A DNA stretch of 64,000 nt from positions 1,550,001 through 1,614,000 of the forward strand of contig JALJCS010000055.1 in assembly GCA_023055355.1 (NCBI GenBank). The letters run 5' to 3'. The notes beneath the pieces are model-generated. The model was not told where the DNA came from. It searched no databases and was given only the letters and a program-made list of their open reading frames with translations. Below, in pieces: positions 1-21,944 of this stretch. This DNA is from Agelaius tricolor (Eukaryota; Chordata; Aves; Passeriformes; Icteridae). Within the stretch, counting starts at the first letter, position 1, and the number at the start of each line of letters is the position of its first letter. A program made the translations under genes and the position numbers.

Positions 1-2
1 TC

Positions 3-5062
<5,060 letters not shown>

Positions 5063-5913
5063 GCTCTGAGCCTCAACAGGAGCAAATTGCACAGGAGCTG
5101 CTGTGCTAGAGTAGACATGTGATGGAGGCCTACCTCGTGTTTCAGCCCAACCTACTGCTACAACCAGACAGCGGGACCTGCAGGCTGCTAGGCAGGGGGA
5201 CGGAGCCTACGGAACCGCTCTCTTCCCTGCTTGGGTATGAAACAATATCCAAAACCTTTTGTGATCACCTCCTGAGAGCGTGGAGACTTGAGAGGGACTT
5301 CACCTGAGGGATCTCAGCCATGATCCTAACTCTTTGTTCCTTTAAAGGAAATCCCTGTAAAGTTCAGTGTGCGTTGAGCACCCGTTGGTGGGGTCGGAGC
5401 CGGCCCCGGCTGCTCGGGGAAGGGGAAGGGAAGGGAAGGTTTTTCTTGCCGTACTCACGAGGATTTTTCCAGGGACTGGCACGTTCATGCAGAAAAAGCA
5501 AAACAAATGGTGCTCTCTTCCAAGAGGCTGAGCCAGAACAGTTGATCAGCTTCACAACAGCCGTTCTCTCCCTCCTTTTCTTAAGCTTGAAAAAGTCCAG
5601 CTCGGCGCCCTGACGGCCGTCGGGGCCGCCCCGGCGTGTGCATGCGCGAGGCGCGCGTGTCCCTGTGCCTCCGTGCCTGGTCATCTCCTCCGTAGCCGTG
5701 CGCTGTCTCTGCCTGTGGGTGCCTCATCTCTGTCCGTGCTTCCTGTGCATGTGCAACTCTCGAGTGTCCCCTTTGTGAGCTGTTTGCTGGTGCTCTCCGT
5801 GCTGAGTCGTGAGCCTCGTGGAGCTTGGACAGGCTGCTGCAGAGCGGATCCCCGGCTCCCCGATGGGCGCCGCCACCACGGCCCATCCGGTTGCCTCACT
5901 GCCACCCCTTCCC

Positions 5914-7285
5914 TTTTTTTTAAGATGAAACAAATAAGGAACTGAGAATCACTCCTGGAATCCAGGGTTTTTTTGTCTTGAGCCCCTGGGGTTGTGTGAG
6001 GTGGAGCAGGCGCTGTGGGGGAGTGCAGGACTCAGTTCCCAACTTCACCATCCAGGCAGATTCTGTGGCCAGCAGGAGCAGGGGGATCATTGTGCCCCTG
6101 TACTTGGCACTGGTGAGGCTGCACCTTTCCCTTTTTTTAAGATGAAACAAATAAGGAACTGAGAATCACTCCTGGAATCCAGGGTTTTTTTGTCTTGAGC
6201 CCCTGGGGTTGTGTGAGGTGGAGCAGGCGCTGTGGGGGAGTGCAGGACTCAGTTCCCAACTCCAACATCCAGGCAGATTTCTGGGGGCCTGGTGATGCAG
6301 CAGGACAGAGTGGCTGCACAGTGTCCTGGCTGAACATGAGGCAGCAGCGTGCCCAGGTGGCCAAGCCCAATAGCTCCTGGCCTGGATCAGGAATGGTGTG
6401 GCCAGCAGGAGCAGGGGGATCATTCTTCTCTGTACTTGGCACTGGTGAGGCTGCACCTTTCCCTTTTTTTAAGATGAAACAAATAAGGAACTGAGAATCA
6501 CTCCTGGAATCCAGGTTTTTTTTTGTCTGGAGCCCCTGGGGTTTGTAATTCTGGGTAGAGGGGATTAAGTTGTGTCAGAGGTGGAGCAGGTGCCTTGGGG
6601 GAATGCAGGACTCAGTTCCCAACTCCAGCATCCAGGCAGATTTCTTGGGGCCTGGTGATGCAGCAGGACAGGCTGGGGACAGAGAGACCTGGCTGAACAT
6701 GAGGCAGCAGCGTGCCCAGGTGGCCAAGCCCAATGGCTCCTGGCCTGGATCAGGAATGGTGTGGCCAGCAGGAGCAGGGGGATCATTCTTCTCTGTACTT
6801 GACCCTGGTGAGGCTGCACCTCGAGTTCTGTGTCCAGCCCTGGCCCCTCAGTTTGGGAAGGAGGCAAAGAGGCAAAGAGGGGCTGGGAACACAAACCCTG
6901 TGAGGAGCCCTGAGGGAGCTGGGGGTGTTCAGATGGAGAAAAGGAGGCTCAGGGGTTGATTTTATCCCTCTCTACAACTCCCTGAAAGGTGGCTGTGCTC
7001 AGGTAGGGGTTGGGCTCTGCCCCCAGGCAACACTGACAGAAGAGAGCACAGCCTTAAGCTGCCCATGGGGAAGTTTAGGTTGGACATCAGAAAGAAATTC
7101 TTCACTGAAAGAGTGAGTGGGTGCTGGAATCATCTGCCCAGGGGGGTGCAGGAGTCACTGAACATCTTTAAAAACTCACTGGGCATGGCACTCATGGTTC
7201 AGCTGATGAGGAGGTGTTGGGTTAGGTCATAGGTTGCCCTTGATGATCTCAAAGGTCTTTTCCAGCCTGGCTCATTCTGTGATCT
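5914..7285 (+). mobile_element. CR1 LINE fragment, sense, with triplicated internal segment
   Basis: From about 6560 to 7285 this reads as a CR1 3' end: CTTCTCTGTACTTGACCCTGG-type motif, CAGATGGAGAAAAGGAGGCTC, AAGAAATTCTTCACTGAAAG, and the terminal TCATTCTGTGATCT. To its left, a segment beginning AAGATGAAACAAATAAGGAA occurs at about 5922, 6139 and 6471, so 217- and 332-bp stretches are tandemly duplicated; the repeated part also contains CR1-type sequence (CAGCAGGAGCAGGGGGATCA). It lies inside the presumed ACVR1B 3' UTR. Confidence 0.75.
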
Positions 7286-8214
7286 CAGTTCTGGGGGTCC
7301 TCCCAGAGGGGCTGGGCAGGATCTGACAGCAGGTTGGGAATCAACATCCATCTTTTTAATCTAGGTGTATAAATATCTCCTAATGTGGAAGTGGCTGTGT
7401 CTCAGTGTGGGGTGGGGGGATCTGCATGGGTTTTCTTTTGATTCAAGGCCGAATCCAGGTGAGGGAGAGGTGGGGTGACTACAGAGACTCTGGAAGTGAG
7501 GGCTGTGGCTGCCCTGATGGCTTTGGCAGTCAGGAAGATCTGTGCTGTGGAGGTCAGGTCAGTGTCTGCAGTAGAGAACTCTGAAGCCATAACTTTTAAC
7601 TGGAGTGGTTTTGATTATTATTTTTTTAATTATTATTGTTGTTATTATTATTATTATTATTATTGCTGTTGTTGTTGTTTTCTGGGAGGGTCTGGATTTT
7701 AACTTTTTTGAATATTGGTAATTCTTTCTAAGAGCAGAAAAACAATCTCTAATTATTACCTCTTGACCTGTTGGTTTGTAAAGAAATCACTGCAAAAAAA
7801 AAAAAAAAAAAAAAGGAAAAAAAAACCAAAATGCACAGCTCGATTTACACTGGAACTGTTTCTACTCTGACCTTGCTCCTGCTCTCAAAGGTGAGGTTTC
7901 ATCTCTGCTCTGGCTGCCAGGGTTGTCTTTATTTCAGTCCCTCTGTTCTTGCTGTCTGTGTCCCTGTCCGTGTGTCCCTCTCCCCGATTCCCCGTGTGTC
8001 CATGACCTTGTACAAAGTGAGGAGCGTGGGTTGTGTGGGTTTGGAAGCATTTTAGGAGCTGTTTTGCACCCCCAAAGGAGATTTTGGTAGCGTGGATCTG
8101 CCCTGGGAGCAGGGCTGGGGGTCCCCTGTCCCCTCCCAGCTTGTCCTGAGTCACATCTCAGCCAGAGCTTCCCATGCACATCCCTTAAACCTGCATTGAG
8201 CAGCCAAGGGGGCA

Positions 8215-9245
8215 TTGCAAGCCCTAAATGTCAGTTTAACCCAGCTAAACCTGGACTAAGAAGCTGAGGGGGGCACGAAATGTCAGTTTACCCCGGTTAA
8301 ACCTGGACTTAAAAGCCAAGGGGGGCGCTTGCAAGCCCTAAATGTTGGTTTAACCCAGTTAAACCTGGACTTAAAAGCCAAGGGGGATGCTTGCAAGCCC
8401 TCAGTGCAGGTTTAGCCCAGTTAAGCCTGGACTTAGAAGCTGAGAGGAGCACCTAAATGTCAGTTTAACCCAGTTAAACCTGGACTAAGAAGCTGAGGGG
8501 GGCACTAAATGTCAGTTTAACCCAGTTAAACCTGGACTAAGAAACTGAGGGGGGCACTAAATGTCAGTTTAACCCAGTTAAACCCGCACTTGGAAGCCCT
8601 CAATGCAGATTTAGCCCAGTTAAACCTGGACTTGGAAGCCCTCAGTGCAGGTTTAGCCCAGTTAAACCTGGACTTAGAAGCCAAGGGGGTCACTTGCAAG
8701 CCCTCAGTGCAGGTTTAGCCCAGTTAGACCTGGACTTGGAAGCCCTAAATGTCAGTTTAACCCAGTTAAATCTGGATTTGGAAGCCCTCAATGTAGGTTT
8801 AGCTCAGTTAAACCTGGATTTGGAAGCCCTAAATGTCAGTTTACCCCAGTTAAACCTGGACTTAGAAGTCGAGGGGGGCACTTGCAAGCCCTCAGTGCAG
8901 GTTTAGCCCAGTTAAACCTGGACTTGGAAGCCCTCAGTGCAGGTTTAGCTCAGTTAAACCCGCACTTGGAAGCCCTAAATGTCAGTTTAGCCCAGTTAAA
9001 CCTGGACTTAGAAGCCAAGGGGGATCTTGCAAGCCCTCAATGCAGGTTTAGCCCAGTTAAACCTGGACTTGCAATCCCTCAATGCAGGTTTAGCTCCGTT
9101 AAACCCGCACTTGGAAGCCCTCAATGTCAGTTTACCCCAGTTATATCTGGATTTGCAAGCCCTCAATGCAGGTTTAGCCCAGTTAAACCCGCACTTGCAA
9201 GCCCTAAATGTCAGTTTACCCCAGTTAAACCTGGACTTAGAGCCG
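8215..9245. repeat. Minisatellite in the presumed ACVR1B 3' UTR, about 42-56 bp unit
   Basis: About 22-25 imperfect copies of a unit containing AATGTCAGTTTAACCCAGTT and AAACCTGGACTTAGAAGC. Units are about 52-56 bp on the left, where they carry AAGCCAAGGGGG, and 42 bp on the right. The core TTTAACCCAGTTAAA is an inverted repeat (6-bp stem, 3-nt loop). Because 42 is a multiple of three, the right half stays open in + frame as a 14-residue leucine-rich periodic peptide, which I treat as a by-product of periodicity. Confidence 0.9.
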
Positions 9246-9960
9246 AGGGGGCCCTGAGGACTCCCAGGCCGCTGGAACAGCCCGAGGGTGGCAGCTGGGG
9301 CGGGCAGGAGGGGCCAGGCCCAGCTCAGGCTCCCCCTGGCGCTCCCATCCCGCTGCCCACAGCTCTGCACTCGCACTGCACTCGCCCCCTCCAACTGTAG
9401 CCACACTGCACCTGCCTCAGCTCCGAACCAAGCCGGGCTCAGGAACAGATCAGGCGAGGAGGGCAAGGCCCCTTCCCGCAGGATTTTAGGGGAAATCTTC
9501 AGCAGAGATGGGGAAAAGCCAGCGGGAAGGAGCTAACGCTGACCATGTAGCATTTCCACAGCACTTTGTTCATGCATCGTCGGTGCCCGGGGGCGCCAGT
9601 GCTCGCCGAGCTGTCGGAGCACAGGGAGGGGGAATCGCTGCCAAGCCTCCAAAACGTTGCAGCAGCTCTGGGGGGAAAAAAAAAGGAGCAAAAAGTGCAT
9701 TCCAGGCAGTTCCATGCAGGATTAGGACGGGGGGTCCATCAGCGGTACGTGGCTGCAGGACAGAACTCTTGGTACTTCTCTGCCCCTTTTTTGATTTGTT
9801 TGGTTTTGTACATTTTTCTTAGCAAAAGGACTGTATGAAAATAGCCACTTAGCCACTTTACCTCTTCAGTATGCAAATGTACATACGGTGTAAGATAGGA
9901 AATCTTTTGTTTAATATAAAAAACCAGGCTGTCGATTTCTGCTGTACATTATTAAAAGTT

Positions 9961-11435
9961 TGTTTTATTCATGTGAGGTGTTGCAATCTCCGTTCACTGG
10001 GAAGGGGTGGGAATTGCAGGGCACAGCTCAGTCCCTCACAACTGAAATAATCTTTTTAGAAATCCTGGGCAAAACATTTTTAATGTTGAATATTCCCATT
10101 TTTAGTGGATATGAAGCTTCCAACAGCCACCAAGCACTCGGGAAGTGCCACCAGCATAGTGGAGGTGACACAAAGAGGTGGCAGGGGGGGTTTTCCACCC
10201 AGCTGAACTTGGAGCTCCCACTCAGGGACAGACACAGAGCAGGAAGGGTCACAGAGAATAAATAAATTTGGAGATTCATGCCTGGAGATCCCCTCAGAGC
10301 ATCCCTGGGGCTGTGCTGGGTACAGTGGGCACCTCCCTGCAGCATCCCCGAGTCTCCACAGCTCCAAGGAAAGAGAAATCCCACAGCAAACCACAAAATC
10401 CTGTTTGCTCCGAGGGTAAATGGTGCTGCATCAACTGTCCCTACTAATTCCTTAATTAGAGCCTCCTGCAGATGAGTTGTGAGCGGATCAAGGGGAAAAT
10501 CTGGGGTCCCCCCGGGCTCAGACAAGGTGGGGAGGGGGAGGCACCATCTGGGCTCGTCCTTCCTCGTGCCCAGCTTTGTCTGAAGCTCCTGCTGTGGTCC
10601 CCAGGAAAATCCAGCCCCATCCTGCAAACGTGGGCAGCACTGAGATCAGAATATTGGGAATTTTAAAGCAAAATGAGTCTGCTCCTCCAGAGATGGAATG
10701 GGAAAACAGTCTGGGGTGGCTGCAGCTCAAGGGCCAAGCCATGACCACATTTTGGGCACAAAATGGGGTTTTCCTCATCATTCCCGGTGGTTTGGGGACT
10801 CGGGGTCGGTGATGGGCTCAGTCCCATCCTTTCCCCAGCACTTCCAACCCAGAGCAGTTCTGCTCCTGCAGCAAATTTGTCTCTTGGTAACCCCAGGCCG
10901 GGCTGTGGGCGGGAGGTTTGGGTGGAACGCCAGCGGGGATTGTTACGATCTTCATTTTTTTTGGCAAATTTTAAACAAACATTTGGGCAGAGCTCTCGAC
11001 TCCAGCTGGAAAATTCCCCTCTGCCTCTCGCCGGGGCTCAGCCGGAGCCGCGCGTTGTGTCCGCAGCAGCCACCGCGGCCGCCTCCGGGAATTGTTCTTC
11101 CCTCCGTGTCCCAGCGCAGCTCAGACCCTGCAGGAGCGGCTTAAACCCCGCTGGGAGCCGGCCCGGGGGCTGCGGCCGCCCCTGCCCCAGCTCCTGCCTC
11201 CCATTAAATCCCAAATGCGGATTTGGTGGCAGCTGGCGGGGAGCGGCAGAGCCCGGCATTGCTTCTGCTCCCGGAAACCTCCCCGGTTTCTCCCCAAATC
11301 ATCCCTGCGGTGATCCCTGCATCCCTGCTTGGTTCCCCACGGTGCTTCCCGTGATAATTCCCAGCAGCATCGCACCCTGCACCCTCAGGGCAGCGCCCCA
11401 AGGAGCACCTGCACCTCCACGCTGAGCCCTGCGGT
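9961..11435. other. Intergenic, no gene seen
   Basis: Between the ACVR1B 3' end and the next array. GC content rises near 11.0-11.3 kb (CpG-rich, GCAGCAGCCACCGCGGCCGC). No exon with coding constraint or RNA gene was recognised. The longest frame here (220 codons at 10763) has no recognisable domain. Confidence 0.5.
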
Positions 11436-11439
11436 GTCC

Positions 11440-12180
11440 CTGAGGATGTGCCCAGGACCCTCCCTCCAGACCCCCACGCTGGACAACCGAGGGATCCCCG
11501 TGCAGAGCTTCATGAAGGGCCCTCCCTCTGGACCCCCGCGGGATCCCCAAACAGGGACCCGAATTGTGCTGTCCTGATGGACCCCACCCAAGGGGCCCCT
11601 GTGTGGGACCTCCATGGGGTTCCTGAGCAGGACCCTCACACTGGACCCCCCCCACTGGACCTCCATGGGGTTCCCAAGCTGGATCCCCCCGCTTAAACCC
11701 CCACTGGACCTCAATGGGGTCCCTGAGCAGGATCCCCCCCACTGGACCTCAATGGGGTCCCTGAGCAGGATCCCCCCCACTGGACCTCAATGGGGTCCCC
11801 GAGTGGGACCCTCACATCGGACCCCCCCCACTGGACCCCCCCCATGACCCCCATGGGATCCCCAAGCAGGACCTCCCCCCCCCATTGGACCCTCCACTAT
11901 TCCCCCATGGGGTCCCCGAGCAGGACCCCCCCACTGTTCCTCTGTGGGGTCCCTGATCAGGACCCTCACACCGGACCCCCATGGGGGTCACTGAGAAGGA
12001 CCCCCCTCACACCGGACCCCCCCCTGGACCTCCATGGGGGTCCCCAAACAGGACCCCTCTCACTGGACCCTCCACTGTTCCTCTATGGGGTCCCTGATCA
12101 GGACCCTCATACTGGACCCCCCTCACTGGACCCCGTTGGGGTCCCCTCACAGGACCCTCACCCCAGACCCCCCTGAACTC
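11440..12180. repeat. Minisatellite upstream of TAMALIN
   Basis: Imperfect tandem copies of a pyrimidine-rich unit, GGACCCCCCCCACTGGACC followed by TCCATGGGGTCCCTGAGCA, about 40-75 bp long and irregular. The reading frames in it on either strand are periodicity artefacts. Confidence 0.85.
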
Positions 12181-12325
12181 CACGTGGTCCCGATCCGTGC
12201 CCGGGGAGCTGCCGGTCCCAACCGGACCCTGGGCGTGGTTTATCTCCAAAGCCGCGCTTTAACGCCCAAGTGGGTGGGTCCGGCCCCAAAAGGGGCGCGT
12301 CCCGCCGTGTCCCCGCCCCCAGGGT

Positions 12326-12360
12326 CCATATAGCGGCTCCCGGGACGGCCCGGCCCGGCC
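12326..12360 (+). promoter_or_regulatory. TAMALIN: TATA-like core promoter of TAMALIN (candidate)
   Basis: GTCCATATAGCGG lies about 30 bp before the TAMALIN start codon inside a CpG-rich stretch (CCCCGCCCCC about 15 bp upstream). It would place initiation almost at the ATG, leaving a very short 5' UTR. An upstream start site is equally possible. Confidence 0.35.
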
Positions 12361-17380
<5,020 letters not shown>

Positions 17381-17720
17381 GCCCGGGCCCTTCAGGACTA
17401 TTTATTTATTTATTGCAAGGGGCTTCATTCCCTCTGCCACCCCCCCATCGCTGGGGGGCTGCAGGAAGGAGCTTTGGGGTTCTGGTTTGGGGTTCTGGTT
17501 TGGCTCCCCCACCCCTGGGCTGTGGGGATCGTGACGCTGAGGGACGGACACAGCACCGAGGGACAGACGTGAGGACCCTCCTGGAGCAGCTCACGGAGCT
17601 CTGGGGAGGGGGGAGCACCGGGGGAGCCCCGAATTCCCCAGGCTGGGGGGGCCCTGGGGGTCCCGCCCTGCTCTGCCCCCCTCCCCGGGCTGTTGTACCT
17701 CGCCAATACAGAGAGGATTT
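17381..17720 (+). other. TAMALIN: Presumed TAMALIN 3' UTR
   Basis: GC-rich sequence after the stop, with TATTTATTTATTTATTG (AU-rich element-like) at 17399-17416. The variant poly(A) signal AATACA at 17705-17710 is the best candidate end; no canonical AATAAA is seen. Confidence 0.45.
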
Positions 17721-19635
17721 GCAGCGATGTGTGGCCGTGAATGAGGGGGGACAGAGCCCCCTGGGGGGCTGGGGGCTGCAGCTCCCCCCCAGCCCCACGC
17801 TGTCCCCTTGGGGTGACCAACTGATGTCACCTTGGCCGTGATTGAGCTGCCGGGGACCCCCCCGTGTCCCCCCGCCCGCTGCAGCCCCGGTGCCTTCGGC
17901 CACGTCCCGGCGCTGCGGGGCCCCGGCCAGGCCCTTCCTGCCCCGTTTCCTCCGGCAGCCGGCGGGAAGCGAGTCCCACCCCGAGCCCTTCCTCCTGCAA
18001 GGGACACGGTGCCCGCACAGGATGGGCACTGGGGTGCCCCCCAAACCTGCCTCGGTGCCCCCCAGAGCCGCTGAAGGAGTTGGGGGACACAAAGCACCCC
18101 CAGAGCTGGGGGGGCTGCTACAACACCGGTGTGTGCACAGGTGGAGCACCGAGAGCCCCCAGCCCTCTGCTGTGCCTCAGTTTCCCTTCTGCTGTGCCTC
18201 AGTTTCCCCTCTGGCCGGGCTGTTTGGGGACCCCAACTCTCCCTGTGCCCCCCAGGGGAGCCTGTGGAGAACTGGGGGTGACAACTGTGTGTGCCACATC
18301 TCTGTGGAGATCTGGGGGTGACAACTGTGTGTGCCACGTGCCATGGAGCGGGGTTGGGGGGATCGGCCGCCCCCCCCCCCAACACTCTCCTGCCTTGTCC
18401 CCGTTCCAGCACAGCTCCGTGCTGGACATTTATGGCCTGGCTCCCGCAGCCCCGGCGGCTCACGGAGTCCCTCCCGCGTGCTGCCAGGCATCCCGGAGCA
18501 TCCCGTTCCTGTCACAGCCACCACGGGACCCCCCCCCCCCGTCCCCCTTGTGGCAGCTGCCACCCCACGCTGAGCTTTTTATAGCCCCGACCTGGGGCTG
18601 CGTGTGCCCGGAAAGGGGCAGGTGGCCGTGGGACAGCCGGGGTCACGCGTGGCAGCGGCTGAGCGGGGCAGGGCAGGGCCGGGGCACCGGGCACGCCCCG
18701 GAGCAGGCTGTCATTACCGATAAATATAGGCCCGGGGCACGGAGCCAGCCGTGGGCAGCGGCCGGGCACGGGCACCCTGCACGCCCCTGCCCACCCTGGT
18801 GCCACCATCGTGTCCCCGCCTGGGGCTCGGGGTGCATCCCTGGGGATCCCTGGATCTCCCCGCACCCCCGTGGCCTTGTCGGGGTGGTTGGGCTCGGGTT
18901 TCCTCCCCCGGAGCCGCCGCAGTTCCCGCGGCCTCTCCCGGGGTACAGCTAATCCCGGCTGCGGGGGCTGCCGGTGTCACCCTCCGGGAACGCCGCCACC
19001 GAGCGAGGGATGGGGGGGCTGCAACCCGCGGCCCCCGGTGGCGTTTGGGACCCCCGACAGCTCCGGGACCCTCCTGTCTGACCTGTCCCGAGGGCTCGGG
19101 GCCGTATCCCCGGGCTGGCACCGGCTGTGACCTCGTCGGGTCCCGCCGGGCCCAGGGGATCCCTCTGGGGGCGTCCCCGGTGCTGTCGCGGGATCCCCAA
19201 GACGTCAGTGACCGGTGTGACGTCAGCGGGCAGGTGTGACGTCACGGAACCCCGTCGGGGGCGGGCGACAGCGAGAAGCGGGGCCGGAGCGAGGGAACGG
19301 GCGAGCGCCCGGCCCCGGGCCGCCACCTCCGGTACTCCCGGGCCGCCTCCTCCGGTACCCCCGTGCTCCCTCCGGACCCCTCTGCCGGGCTGCCCCCGCC
19401 CCCGGGGCTGCTCACGGGGCCGGGGGTTTCGTGAGGCCAGGCAGGGTCCCGGTACCGGAGGTCCTGGCAGCACTCCCGGTACCGGCTGCGGCTCTCGGGG
19501 CACCGGCCGCAGCCCCCGGTGGGACCGTGCCGCTGCAGGGGCGCTAACGGGGCAGCGCTAACGGCGCTGCCAGCCCCGGGGGCGCTGCCAAACCGGGCAT
19601 AGCCAGCCGGGTCCCCCCAGAACCCCCCGTTTGTC
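17721..19635. other. Intergenic TAMALIN-NR4A1, no gene seen
   Basis: GC-rich, mostly non-repetitive. The only short repeats are GTGTGCCAC-type duplications at 18270-18340. AT-rich islands such as CTTTTTATAGC (about 18577) and GATAAATATAGG (about 18719) could be MEF2- or TATA-like sites upstream of NR4A1. No coding exon with recognisable protein was found. Confidence 0.5.
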
Positions 19636-20775
19636 CCGGGAGTGGAACCGGCGGGTACGGCAAGGAACGGTACCGAGCCGGTACCGAGGTGGATCGGGAG
19701 ATAGCAAGGGAGTACCGGGGTGATACCGGACGGTACCGGCTGGGGAGCTGCGGGCGCTACCGGGGGGTATCACGGGAGGTGCTGGAGTGGTACCGAAGGG
19801 TACCGGGATGGTACCGGCGGGTATTGAGGGAGTACCGGGATGGTATTGAGGGGGTACCGGCGAGGCACCGAAGGGTATTGCGGAGTTCTGGGTCCCTTCC
19901 GTTCACCCTCCGGCCTCCCGCGGGCCCGGGCCGGCTCCGCACGGGCTGAGCTCATCTTTCCAGCCCGCGGGCGCTGTTCCCGGCGCCGGCGCCCGCCAGC
20001 AGCCGCCGCTCTTTCCATCGGCCCGGCCAGGGGCTTCCCGCGGGGACCGGGCGGGGGCGGGACCCCGCGTCATCCCCCCCGCACCCGGCACCGAGCGGGA
20101 GGAGCCCGGGGGTACCGGTGCCGCTGAGCACCGGAGATACCCAGATGGGCACCGGGCAGAGCGGTACCGGGGGTACGGGAGGCACCGGGGGCACACCGGG
20201 AATGGGGGCACACTGGAGATACCGGCACCGAGAGGGCTCCGGGGATAATGGTACCGGAGATACCGGCACCTAGAGGGCACCGGGAATGGGGGCACCGGGG
20301 TACCGGCAACGAGGGGACACCGGGGATTCCGACACAGAGAGAGAGATGGGCACTGGGCATAGCGGTACCGAGGGTACGGGAGGCACCGGGGGCACACCGG
20401 GAATGGGGGCTATGAAGATACCGGCACCGAGGGGGCTGCGGGGATGCCAACACTGAGGGGACACCGGGGATAACGGTACAGGAGACACCGGCACCGAGAA
20501 TGGGGGCACCGGGGTACCGGCAACGAGGGGACACCGGGGACACCGACACCGAGAGGTTACCGGGGGTGGGGACTGAAGTGATGCCAGCACCGAGGGGGCA
20601 TCGGGGGTGGGCGCACCGGAGTACCGGCAACGAGGAGACACCGGAAATCCAGGCAGCAAGAGAGCGACAGGGATGGAGGCACCGGCGGACACCAGCCCCG
20701 GTGTAACGGCAGCGAGGAGACACCGAAGGGCCACCGGCTCTGGGGACACCGGGGATACCCCGGACACCGGGGCCT
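19636..20775. repeat. CpG-rich TACCGG/CACCGG array upstream of NR4A1
   Basis: Irregular tandem repeat. The left part consists of short TACCGGGATGGTACCGG-type units (about 15-20 bp). From about 20100 it is built from longer units with GGCACCGGGGTACCGGCAAC and GAGGGGACACCGGGGATA. It ends just before the NR4A1 promoter. Frames on both strands are periodicity artefacts. Confidence 0.85.
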
Positions 20776-20837
20776 CCCTGCCCCCTCCGGCGGCCCCCGG
20801 AGCCCCGGGGGGGATGAGTGGGGAAGCGAGGGGCGCC

Positions 20838-20998
20838 CGAGCTATTTTTAGCCGGGGCCGCGGGGTATTTTTAGCCGGGGCCGCGGGTGCGTCAATGGAA
20901 CCCCTCGTGCGTCACGGCCGCGCCCCCGCCGGGGCCGCCCCCCCCGTGCGTCACCGGCCCCGCGCCGCCCCGCGCGTCACCGAGCGCTTAAGAGAAAG
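20838..20998 (+). promoter_or_regulatory. NR4A1: NR4A1 promoter: two MEF2-type and four CRE/AP-1-like sites
   Basis: CTATTTTTAG at 20842-20851 and GTATTTTTAG at 20865-20874 fit the MEF2 consensus. TGCGTCA occurs at 20888-20894, 20908-20914 and 20947-20953, with CGCGTCA at 20973-20979. A GCTTAAGAG stretch follows at about 20985. Paired MEF2 elements (calcium/TCR response) and TGCGTCA elements (CREB/JunD) are the hallmark of the mammalian Nur77 promoter. Transcription would start near 21.0 kb and a non-coding first exon would splice to 23872. Confidence 0.75.
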
Positions 20999-21944
20999 TA
21001 GTGGCGGGGCCGGAGCCCGGCGGAGCCCGCGGAGCGGCCGTGGCAGGAGCAGGAACCGGAGCGCCGCCGCGCCGGCACCCGGGTACGGGCGGCACCGGGA
21101 TGCGGGGGGCACCGGGGGCACCGGGGGCACGGGGGTCGTGCTGGCAGCGGGAGGTGCACGGCGTCCCGGTGGTGTCCCGGTGGCACCGGGGGAACAGGAG
21201 CCGTTGTGTGTGCGGGGCGGCACCGGAGGGGTTCAGGTCGGGCGTGTCAGGTGGCACGGAGGGGATCCCGGGTCGGGCATCCCGGTGGCACCGGGGGCTC
21301 AGGGCGGTGTCGTCCTGCAAGGTGGATGGATGTGGGCGGGTGTCCCGCTAGCACCACGGGCAACCGGGTCGCGCGTCCCGGTGGAGCCGGGGCTGACGTG
21401 TCCGAAGGACGCTGTGGAAGGAACTCCCGGTGCCACCGGTGAGAGTCGGGGGTCCCGGGGGAAGGCACCGGGCGGTGCGCGCTGTGCGGGGCTGCCCCTT
21501 GTCGGTATCCGGTGGCACCGGGAGGAACCGAGTCGCGTGTCCCGCGTGGCGCTGGGAGGCGCACGGGATCGGGCGTCCCGGTGACACCGGCAGGAACTCG
21601 GTCAGGAGTGCCGGTAGCACCGGGGGTCGCGCACCCGGCGGGAATTGGCAGAGCGACCCCCGGCCCCGGGAGTCCCGGGAAGAGCCCGACACGCCCCTGT
21701 CCTCTGTGAGGAGCTGCGCAGCACCGGGAGCTGCTTCTTGGGCCGTGGGGGACCGGGCTGGTTCCCCCATCACGGCACCCGAACCGGGACGCAGGAAATC
21801 CCCGTCTCTGGGGATCGCAGGGGGCAGAGCCACCCCACACCGGGCATCACCCCGAGAACCCCGAGCAGAGCGGTCACGGAACCGGAGAGGGCAGCAGCGG
21901 GGCAGGCAGGAGCACGCGGGCAGCACCGGGAACGCTGCGAGCTG

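Larger units (their letters stand above)
5063..9960 (+). other. ACVR1B: Presumed ACVR1B 3' UTR
   Basis: Non-coding stretch after the ACVR1B stop. The first 500 bp and the last 200 bp (9760-9960, AT-rich, with TTTGTACATTTTTCTTAGC) look like ordinary non-repetitive 3' UTR. ATTAAA at about 9951 could be the polyadenylation signal. In between lie CR1 fragments (5914-7285), an ATT/TTG microsatellite (about 7605-7690), a poly(A) run (about 7794-7830) and a minisatellite (8215-9245). The UTR end is inferred; an earlier poly(A) site is possible. Confidence 0.5.

Noticed and set aside
8694..9400. Leucine-rich 14-residue repeat protein (+ strand)
   Set aside because: It follows exactly the 42-bp minisatellite unit in a presumed 3' UTR, breaks where unit length changes, and has no non-repeat coding context.
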